This document shows, one piece after another, positions 8,501 to 13,204 of a stretch of 13,204 nt of DNA. Every line of letters begins with the position of its first letter. Positions within the stretch are counted from its first letter, which is position 1. The notes under the pieces were generated by a model. The model saw only the letters and a program-made list of their open reading frames with translations. It was not told where the DNA came from and did not search any database. Source of the DNA: Mageeibacillus sp. UBA5734 (GTDB lineage Bacteria; Bacillota; Clostridia; Saccharofermentanales; UBA5734); NCBI GenBank assembly GCA_002419365.1, contig DIGA01000107.1:1-13204 (forward strand), written 5' to 3'. A program made the translations under genes and the position numbers.

Positions 8501-9628
8501 TTGATGCCGCCTGCAATCGGACTCCAGAGCAATAACCTTGAGTTTGATCCCCGGTTCCAGGCTCGCCAGGGTGCCCGGATTTTACTGGCTGAAGACAACA
8601 AGGTCAATCAGGAAGTCACGTGCCAGCTTCTGGAAGCTTTTGGAGTCACCATTGAAATCGCTGATAATGGCCAGGAGGCCTTGGAGCTGGCCAAAATGCA
8701 CCACTACGACTTGATCCTGATGGATGTCCAGATGCCTGTCATGGACGGACTCCAGGCGACCATTGCGATTCGCCAGCTACCCGGGTGCCAGACTGTTCCA
8801 ATCATTGCGATGACTGCCAATGCTTATGCCGAAGACCGGCAAAGATGCCTGAATGCCGGCATGAATGACCACCTGTCCAAACCTGTCTCCCCGGAGCTGC
8901 TTTACGGGATGCTCGTCAACTGGCTGGAACCGGACCAACAGAACGGGATCCAATCGGCGGGTGAATCACTCTCGACTTCACGTAGCGGTTCTGGCCAGTC
9001 GCAAAATCCTATGCCTTCTGATGCTGTTTTGGAACAGATCTCTGCCATCCCGGGCCTGGATGTAAATTCCGGAATCCAGATGCTGCAGGGGGAAGTGGAC
9101 CTGTACATCCGGATTCTGGGCCAGTTTATCGATCTGCACGAATATGAGCCGGCAAAAATCCGGGAGGCTCTCTTGCAACACGACTTGAAGACCATCCAAC
9201 ATGTGGCCCATACCTTGAGAGGATCGGCAGGAACACTGGGAGCCGATGCTGTCCAGGAAGCGGCAAAGATTCTGGAAAAGATGGCCCGGGCCAATCAAAA
9301 TCCTGCAGATCCCGTCTATGAACAACAGATCGAACAACTGGCAGCGGCACTGACTGGATTGGTCCGAGGTTATCGAACTGCAGTGGGCAATAGAGCCGCA
9401 GGCGTTCCTGTGACTGATTCGAAACCGGAGGACACTCGGCAAATCCGGCAGATTCTGCAACAGTTCCATCGGCTGCTTTCCGCAAATGACGCTGAAGTGA
9501 ATGAACAGATCGTGCCTGCGAAAGAGATCCTGCTTCGGTTCATGGGTGACGATGCCCATCTGCTTGAAAAGCAAATCCTCAACTTTGACTATGAGGATGC
9601 ATTGCACACCCTGGAACCCTATTTATAA
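5558..9628 (+). CDS. Hybrid sensor histidine kinase (PAS-GAF-HisKA-HATPase-REC-REC-HPt)
   Basis: A multi-domain phosphorelay kinase of 1356 residues from ATG 5558. Rough order: end of the split first PAS (1-20), second PAS (28-145), a small GAF-like sensor segment (about 150-265), third PAS (284-395, ending VVWRDITEQK), GAF (407-578), helical linker, HisKA with phospho-acceptor H626 in SNMSHEIRTPMN, HATPase (about 726-840) with N box NIASNAVKF and G boxes DSGIGM and GGTGLGMA. Then come receiver 1 (about 861-980, D915), receiver 2 (about 1006-1124, D1056) and an HPt domain (about 1155-1268, H1218 in AHTLRGSAG). An 80-residue helical tail with an EDALHTLEPYL end follows. All phospho-acceptors and ATP boxes look intact. 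No membrane segments are evident, so it is likely cytoplasmic. ATG 5558 has no good ribosome site; the natural start is probably ATG 5255, with the TGA in between. Reinitiation 12 bases after that stop is possible. The preceding HD-GYP regulator is its likely target. Confidence 0.92.
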   Translation: MSGSRQCIAVVRDMTEPYTTRQALALSEARYRSLIENAPFPIIIVRIKDGTLRYGNLRAQHQLGFSHGQGIGMPAGEFYFDPADRQIFLDMFRKQGHVYDYELQLLNWEKKPYWALMSASLVDFEGDPSLMVSIEDISIRKQAELDLQHEHWLLIERLKERACREKVFALTTHENQPLDQMFASVVPVIGSGWQYPEIAQVQIQLGDQVYQSDGYLETPWMLVTERTCEQGDKIRLAIVYTEERLPRDMDIFLKEEVDLAENIVSRLAETVNHRRKAESAREKDELFKLMFEQTQEAVALVDVETGRFINFNDQACLGLGYTREEFSLMTTVDFQMEHSLEMIKYNIAEVAAGRSVRFETRHRRKNGSAQDADVRLTPISYNGKPFICVVWRDITEQKQIELEQLTVARRLQDKAVVIRKISGLESGVNGELETFSQNMSELLCLEMAIDEVSVWMLDASESTLKCDASFNRMDHSSRAGMSLGKVLLDTLRGLLQEKHFIQIDSSTQDPELIAFKESYLNPSGFDAFLACEIQAKGIPKGMLAFGMYQPFPGWKTDDVLFCGQCADQIGIAIINQERFRITQELDVYRKYLEELVVSRTAQLESARALAETASRAKSAFLSNMSHEIRTPMNAIIGYSHLIRRDPLTLRQLDQIQKLTQAADHLMTIINDILDLSKIEAGQMKLDVQDFEPSRVIDHICGVIANDIESKQLNLLVDLDHIPRVIRGDSNRLRQILLNIASNAVKFTEKGFIFIRGQLLHQNTDSLRVRFEIEDSGIGMKAEHLSRLFNEFEQGDISTTRLYGGTGLGMAISKKLAELMGGVIGVRSELGLGSTFWVELPFETSTRIPENALYLQSIAGSRVLIIDDLEDARTLVAAMTNQLGLRTILCESGSEGLHLIRQADLEGDPFQIVIVDLKMPGMDGLETAHLVKKATLASPPQVILMTSYVAESSEIDLEQEGITRILIKPLTISVLNDVLTDLLMPPAIGLQSNNLEFDPRFQARQGARILLAEDNKVNQEVTCQLLEAFGVTIEIADNGQEALELAKMHHYDLILMDVQMPVMDGLQATIAIRQLPGCQTVPIIAMTANAYAEDRQRCLNAGMNDHLSKPVSPELLYGMLVNWLEPDQQNGIQSAGESLSTSRSGSGQSQNPMPSDAVLEQISAIPGLDVNSGIQMLQGEVDLYIRILGQFIDLHEYEPAKIREALLQHDLKTIQHVAHTLRGSAGTLGADAVQEAAKILEKMARANQNPADPVYEQQIEQLAAALTGLVRGYRTAVGNRAAGVPVTDSKPEDTRQIRQILQQFHRLLSANDAEVNEQIVPAKEILLRFMGDDAHLLEKQILNFDYEDALHTLEPYL

Positions 9629-9654
9629 GCCTGAACCCATTGTCTAGCCAGTCC

Positions 9655-9677
9655 AAACGCTGTCGTTTTTGTTTTTT
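9655..9677 (+). terminator. Weak candidate terminator after the sensor kinase
   Basis: A five-base stem AAACG/CGTTT with loop CTGT is followed by a T-rich run (T5-G-T6). The T tract is convincing but the stem is short and AT-rich, so efficiency is doubtful. It sits 27 bases past the kinase stop and before the ars promoter, which is the right place. Confidence 0.35.
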
Positions 9678-9689
9678 ACCGGTTATAGA

Positions 9690-9718
9690 TTGACGATTGT
9701 CTATATAGATGCTATTTT
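9690..9718 (+). promoter_or_regulatory. Sigma-A-type promoter of the ars operon
   Basis: TTGACG (9690-9695) and TATTTT (9713-9718) are separated by exactly 17 bases, and the arsR ATG follows 45 bases later. The spacer and the -10 end are covered by the inverted repeat at 9697-9730, so a bound repressor would block RNA polymerase. Confidence 0.65.
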
Positions 9719-9730
9719 CTATATAGACAA
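9697..9730 (+). promoter_or_regulatory. ArsR operator: 13-bp inverted repeat
   Basis: The arms TTGTCTATATAGA (9697-9709) and TCTATATAGACAA (9718-9730) are perfect reverse complements with an 8-base spacer. Each arm also contains the 10-bp palindrome TCTATATAGA (9700-9709 and 9718-9727), whose centres are 18 bp apart. The repeat overlaps the promoter spacer and the -10 and lies just ahead of arsR, as expected for autoregulation by an ArsR/SmtB dimer. That ArsR binds it is inference from position and symmetry. Confidence 0.75.
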
Positions 9731-9763
9731 ATCTCTATGAAAAAGTAGAAAGAAGGTCATCGC

Positions 9764-10063
9764 ATGCTTTCTTACAGTGATTCTGCCTTGATCTTCAAGG
9801 CCTTATCCGATGAGACCCGGCTAAAAATCGTGGATATGCTGTCCTGTGATGAACTATGCGCCTGCAACATTCTTGAAGCATTTGCAATCACACAACCGAC
9901 GCTGTCTTACCACATGAAAATCCTGACCGAGTGTGGTTTGGTCAAAGCCAGGAAAGAAGGAACCTGGACTCGCTATTCATTGGATATGGAACTGGTTGAG
10001 TCAGTGAAATTATTTATAAACAGTGTGACTTCTGAAAAAGATCATTGTATCTGTAGAAAGTAG
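9764..10063 (+). CDS. arsR: ArsR/SmtB-family metalloid-responsive repressor
   Basis: A 99-residue winged-helix repressor, of usual family length, that should bind its own promoter and release it on metalloid binding. Seen: the N-terminal FKALSDETRLKIVDML stretch, then the metal-site motif DELCACNILE with C32 and C34 at the same numbers as the As(III)-binding C32 and C34 of the E. coli ArsR ELCVCDL motif, then the recognition helix around QPTLSYHMKIL (about 44-54) and the wing with GTWTRYSL. A further Cys (C28) and a C-terminal CICRK tail could add thiols. The start ATG has AGAAGG seven bases upstream (9751-9756). It is the first gene of a five-gene run, with the permease starting five bases after its TAG. 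As(III) or Sb(III) is the most likely inducer. It is not the CadC type, since the expected N-terminal Cys extension is missing. Confidence 0.93.
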   Translation: MLSYSDSALIFKALSDETRLKIVDMLSCDELCACNILEAFAITQPTLSYHMKILTECGLVKARKEGTWTRYSLDMELVESVKLFINSVTSEKDHCICRK

Positions 10064-10068
10064 GAAAT

Positions 10069-11088
10069 ATGGATTTCATCGTCTCGATTTTCAGCTGGAT
10101 GAATAACCAGCTGCTGAAAATGAACTGGCTATCCGATCTGGTTCGATTGCTGGTTGAAAAGGTTTTCAGACTCCCTGTATCCGACCGCATCGGCGGCAGC
10201 ATCCATTTCTATATCTACGATACGATCAAGATCTTCATCTTGCTGTCTTTCCTGATTTTCACCATTTCCTACATCCAGAGCTTTTTTCCACCCGAGCGAA
10301 CCCGGGCGATCCTGGGCCGTTTCAACGGGATCTGGGCTAATGTGCTGGGTGCCTTGCTCGGAACCATCACGCCGTTTTGCTCCTGCTCATCGATCCCTTT
10401 ATTTATCGGCTTTACCAGTGCCGGGTTGCCGATCGGCGTCACGTTTTCATTCCTGATTTCCTCTCCCCTGGTCGATCTGGCTTCGGTTCTTCTGCTGGCG
10501 AGTATCTTCAACTGGCGGATCGCGATCGCCTACGTAGTGGTCGGCCTGATCCTGGCGGTCATTGGCGGTTCTCTGATCAGTCATCTCAAACTGGAAAAGT
10601 ATGTCGAGAGCTATGTCTTCAAGATCCAGGGTGGTGCAGGCATGGATTTGCCGGATCAAACTGTCAAAGACCGCCTGCTTTATGCCCGTGACCAGGTCCG
10701 GGAGATCATCCACAAGGTTTGGCTCTACATCCTGATTGGCGTCGGCATCGGCGCGGCCATCCACAACTGGATCCCTGAGAACATCATTTCCGCAGTCCTC
10801 GGCCAGCAAAATGCTTTTTCCGTGCCCCTGGCGACCGTCGTTGGCGCCCCGATGTACGCGGATATTTTTGGTACCCTGCCGATCGCCGAAGCCCTGGTTG
10901 GCAAAGGCGTCGGCATCGGCACCGTGCTGGCTTTCATGATGGCAGTGACCGCGCTGTCATTGCCATCGATGATCCTGTTGAAAAAAGTCGTCAAAACGCC
11001 GTTGTTGGTGATCTTTGCCAGTATCGTCCTGGTCGGGATCCTGATCATCGGCTATACCTTCAATGCTTTCAGCTTCCTGTTGCTATAA
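10069..11088 (+). CDS. arsP: ArsP-type (DUF318/YraQ) permease
   Basis: A polytopic inner-membrane permease of 339 residues with about eight to ten hydrophobic segments. The hallmark is TPFCSCSS (C104, C106) followed by IPLFIGFTSAGLPIG and SFLISSPLVD, the first family repeat. A second half-repeat is VVGAPMYADIFGTLPI with a following VTALSLPSM. ArsP of Campylobacter exports trivalent organoarsenicals such as methylarsenite; other family members are uncharacterised, so here the substrate could be organic or inorganic arsenic. A soluble loop of about 40 residues (about 175-215) lies between the two halves. AGGA, overlapping the arsR stop codon, is the ribosome site for ATG 10069. Its place between arsR and acr3 makes a metalloid role likely. 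The symbol is by family similarity, not proven. Confidence 0.82.
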   Translation: MDFIVSIFSWMNNQLLKMNWLSDLVRLLVEKVFRLPVSDRIGGSIHFYIYDTIKIFILLSFLIFTISYIQSFFPPERTRAILGRFNGIWANVLGALLGTITPFCSCSSIPLFIGFTSAGLPIGVTFSFLISSPLVDLASVLLLASIFNWRIAIAYVVVGLILAVIGGSLISHLKLEKYVESYVFKIQGGAGMDLPDQTVKDRLLYARDQVREIIHKVWLYILIGVGIGAAIHNWIPENIISAVLGQQNAFSVPLATVVGAPMYADIFGTLPIAEALVGKGVGIGTVLAFMMAVTALSLPSMILLKKVVKTPLLVIFASIVLVGILIIGYTFNAFSFLLL

Positions 11089-11106
11089 AAGGATCGGAGA
11101 AATCTC

Positions 11107-11712
11107 ATGTTGCTGAAGAAAAAAGCATCGTCGTGTTGTCCTGGCGTGAGCTGCTGCGGGGATGCAGCGAAACCAATTGCATCTTCAGTCACATCAGTGT
11201 CTGGCAATGCTGCGACTTCCGTTCGGCGTATCGTCATTGATTTTCTTTACCTCGATCTCGAAGTTTGCACCCGCTGCCAGGGAACCGACGATACGCTTGA
11301 CCAGGCGGTCGCAGACGTATCCCAGATTTTGCAATCGGCCGGAATCGAAGTCGTGATCAACAAGGTCAATGTCAACACTGAGGAATTGGCCATCCAGTAC
11401 GAATTTGTCAGTTCACCGACCATCCGGATCGATGGCCACGACATCGCGGTCGAGGTCAAGGAAAACCAGTGTGACTCATGCGGCGATCTGTGTGGAGACA
11501 GTGTCGATTGCCGGATCTGGACCTGGCAGGGTATGGACTATACACAGCCACCCAAGGCCATGATCATTGATGCAATCCTCAAAGCTGTCTATGGCAGCCC
11601 AGCCACTACCGGGCCAGAAGTACAAGCGGCTTATGTCCTGCCGGACAATTTGAAAAAGTTCTATGAAGCCATGCAGAAAAAGGAAATCCCCGCCACATCT
11701 TGCTGTTCATGA
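11107..11712 (+). CDS. Cys-rich thioredoxin-fold protein, DUF2703-type, of the ars operon
   Basis: A 201-residue soluble protein that I match to the DUF2703 family, which is often found in ars clusters and has no settled function. The core (about 40-165) looks like a thioredoxin fold: strand VIDFLYLD, then CTRC (C54, C57), a helix, strand VVINKVNV, and the cis-Pro-like loop VSSPTIRIDG. A second Cys cluster follows in CDSCGDLCGDSVDC (C122, C125, C129, C135). Unusual additions are vicinal Cys pairs at both ends, C10-C11 and C16-C17 near the N-terminus and C199-C200 at the C-terminus, making twelve cysteines in all. These could bind As(III) or take part in thiol exchange; both are inference. There is no signal peptide. 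GGAG (11096-11099) precedes ATG 11107. The start of acr3 is 29 bases after its stop. Confidence 0.82.
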   Translation: MLLKKKASSCCPGVSCCGDAAKPIASSVTSVSGNAATSVRRIVIDFLYLDLEVCTRCQGTDDTLDQAVADVSQILQSAGIEVVINKVNVNTEELAIQYEFVSSPTIRIDGHDIAVEVKENQCDSCGDLCGDSVDCRIWTWQGMDYTQPPKAMIIDAILKAVYGSPATTGPEVQAAYVLPDNLKKFYEAMQKKEIPATSCCS

Positions 11713-11741
11713 GTAAAATTCAGAGAGACGAGGAGACACAC

Positions 11742-12812
11742 ATGAGTAAACCCGCCAAAGCATCCACCGGTATCAGCTTTTTTGAAAAGTATCTGACGAT
11801 CTGGGTCGCCCTTTGCATGGTCGCAGGCATCCTGATCGGCCGTTTCCTGCCAGCCATCCCCCAATTTCTTGGCCGCTTCGAATATGCCCAGGTTTCGATT
11901 CCGATTGCGATCCTGATCTGGCTGATGATCTACCCGATGATGATGAAGGTCGACTTTGCCAGCATCAAATACATCGGTAAGAACCCCAAAGGTCTCTATG
12001 TGACCTGGGTGACCAACTGGCTGATCAAGCCGTTCACGATGTACGGGATCGCCTGGTTTTTTTTCTACGTCATTTTCAAGCAACTGATTCCGGCTGATCT
12101 GGCGCGGGACTACCTGGCGGGTGCGATCTTGCTCGGCGCAGCACCTTGCACGGCGATGGTCTTTGTCTGGAGCTACCTGACCAAAGGCAATGCGGCCTAC
12201 ACCGTGGTCCAGGTTGCGACCAATGACCTGATCATCCTGATCGCCTTCACACCGATTGTCGCCCTGCTGCTGGGCATCGGTGGCATCACGATCCCTTGGG
12301 CTACCCTGATCCTTTCTGTGGTGCTGTTTGTCGTCATCCCGCTGACCGCTGGAGTCCTGACGAGGGTGAACGTGATCAAGCACAAGGGGATCGAATATTT
12401 CAACCATTCCTTCATCCCCAAGTTCAATGACGTGACCATCGGCGGCCTGCTCCTGACCCTGATCATCATTTTCTCTTTCCAGGGAGACGTCATCCTCAAC
12501 AATCCCCTGCACATCCTCCTGATCGCCATTCCCCTGACGATCCAGACCTTCCTGATCTTTTTCATTGCCTATTTGGCCAGCAAAAGCCTTAAACTGGACC
12601 ATTCGATCGCAGCGCCGGCTGGCATGATTGGCGCCTCCAATTTCTTCGAACTGGCGGTCGCAGTCGCGATCGCACTCTTTGGCCCGACATCACCGGTTGC
12701 CCTGGCGACGATTGTCGGCGTCCTGGTCGAAGTGCCCGTCATGCTGACCCTGGTCAAGATTGCCAACAAAACGCCTCATTGGTTTCCCCGGGCAAAGGAG
12801 CTTGAAGCATGA
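11742..12812 (+). CDS. acr3: Arsenite efflux transporter Acr3
   Basis: An inner-membrane arsenite permease of the ACR3/BART group, 356 residues from ATG 11742 and about ten transmembrane segments. It should extrude As(OH)3 using the membrane potential or proton gradient. Seen: an N-terminal FFEKYLTIWVALCMVAGI, the first-half motif MIYPMMMKVDF, the conserved thiolate Cys in GAAPCTAMVFVW (C136), which is the position shown to be needed in Alkaliphilus Acr3, and the late conserved Glu in VLVEVPVM (E330). ATG 11742 is preferred over the in-frame ATG 11700 because GAGGAG lies seven bases before it; the earlier start would overlap the DUF2703-type gene. Its stop TGA overlaps the next gene's ATG (ATGA), so the two are translationally coupled. 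Confidence 0.95.
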   Translation: MSKPAKASTGISFFEKYLTIWVALCMVAGILIGRFLPAIPQFLGRFEYAQVSIPIAILIWLMIYPMMMKVDFASIKYIGKNPKGLYVTWVTNWLIKPFTMYGIAWFFFYVIFKQLIPADLARDYLAGAILLGAAPCTAMVFVWSYLTKGNAAYTVVQVATNDLIILIAFTPIVALLLGIGGITIPWATLILSVVLFVVIPLTAGVLTRVNVIKHKGIEYFNHSFIPKFNDVTIGGLLLTLIIIFSFQGDVILNNPLHILLIAIPLTIQTFLIFFIAYLASKSLKLDHSIAAPAGMIGASNFFELAVAVAIALFGPTSPVALATIVGVLVEVPVMLTLVKIANKTPHWFPRAKELEA

Positions 12813-13204
12813 GTAAACTGAATGAGTCCAAACGGATTGTGATCATCGGTGCAGTGGCTGCCGGAACCTCTGCCGCAGCCAAGGCCCGGCGCAATGACGA
12901 AACCGCAGAAATTGTGATCTATGAAATGGATGAGCACATTTCCTATTCCGGATGCGGCCTGCCCTACTACATCGGCGGCAAAGTCGCTAAGCTCGAAGAA
13001 CTCACGCCACGCGATCCTAAATTCTTCCGCGACAAATACGAGGTTGACATCCTGATCCGGCACAAGGTCCTTTCCGTAAATCCTGCAACCAAGACCCTGG
13101 TGGTTGAAAATCTTGTCACAGGTGAGACCTTCACGGACCGCTATGATGTCCTGATCCTGTCCACCGGAGCGACCTCGATTGTGCCGCCGATCCCCGGGGT
13201 TGAT
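12809..13204 (+). CDS. CoA-disulfide-reductase-like FAD/NAD(P)-dependent oxidoreductase, 5' part
   Basis: The first 132 residues of a pyridine-nucleotide disulfide oxidoreductase cut by the window end. The FAD-binding loop IVIIGAVAAGTSAA (about 10-23) is a slight variant of the usual GGVAAG. The single active-site Cys is C49 in YSGCGLPYYIGG, as in the CoA-disulfide reductase, NADH oxidase and polysulfide reductase group, which uses one Cys rather than a CxxxxC pair. LILSTGATSIVPPIPG near the end is the conserved strand after the first FAD domain. AAAGGAG lies eight bases before ATG 12809, which overlaps the acr3 stop by four bases. It could reduce CoA disulfide, persulfide or another low-molecular thiol, or feed electrons to the Cys-rich protein upstream. 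Whether a rhodanese domain follows cannot be seen. Confidence 0.88.
   Translation, partial: MSKLNESKRIVIIGAVAAGTSAAAKARRNDETAEIVIYEMDEHISYSGCGLPYYIGGKVAKLEELTPRDPKFFRDKYEVDILIRHKVLSVNPATKTLVVENLVTGETFTDRYDVLILSTGATSIVPPIPGVD

Noticed and set aside
4100..9628. Alternative genetic code (TGA as Trp or Gly) to explain the internal TGA
   Set aside because: The sugar kinase, HD-GYP regulator, DUF2703-type protein and acr3 all end properly at TGA, and Trp and Gly are encoded by normal codons throughout.
11661..12602. Long open frame (about 313 codons) on the minus strand opposite acr3
   Set aside because: It is antisense to a clear Acr3 gene, is very rich in Asp, Gln and Gly from reading Ile, Leu and Val codons backwards, and matches no family I recognise.

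Overview
The window is bacterial, of moderate GC, with tightly packed genes and strong GAGGAG/AAGGAG-type ribosome sites. TGA, TAG and TAA are all used as ordinary stops. The gene types (two-component HD-GYP module, Cys-rich ars cassette with Acr3, CoA-disulfide-reductase-like flavoprotein, IS1634-like transposase) would fit an anaerobic, Clostridia-like Bacillota. That placement is inference: no rRNA or other phylogenetic marker is present.

Layout. (1) Positions 1-1170, minus strand: a broken IS1634/IS4-like transposase that keeps two catalytic Asp residues but stops before the expected Glu. (2) 1171-1547: a 377-bp stretch without a convincing gene. (3) 1548-3032, plus: an FGGY-family sugar kinase. 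It meets a convergent EamA/DMT-family permease (3951-3004, minus), and the two 3' ends overlap by 29 bp. (4) 4100-9628, plus: a signalling pair made of a REC-HD-GYP response regulator (predicted c-di-GMP phosphodiesterase) and a very large hybrid sensor kinase with PAS, GAF-like, PAS, GAF, HisKA, HATPase, REC, REC and HPt domains. The kinase reading frame is interrupted by one in-frame TGA inside its first PAS domain. (5) 9690-13204, plus: an arsenic-resistance operon. It has a TTGACG-17-TATTTT promoter overlain by a 13-bp inverted repeat, then arsR, an ArsP-type permease, a Cys-rich thioredoxin-like DUF2703-type protein, acr3, and the start of a CoA-disulfide-reductase-like flavoprotein that runs off the window end.

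How they work together. The ars genes form a coherent unit. ArsR with a Cys32-x-Cys34 metal site should release the operator on binding As(III) or a similar metalloid. Acr3 would export arsenite and the ArsP-like protein would export arsenite or organoarsenicals. The two redox proteins suggest thiol or disulfide chemistry linked to efflux. The signalling pair reads as a phosphorelay (His626 to receiver Asp, to HPt His1218, to Asp54 of the regulator) that would control c-di-GMP breakdown. The most unusual points are the in-frame TGA in the sensor kinase and the 12-cysteine protein in the ars operon. Nothing in the window is clearly a wholly new system.
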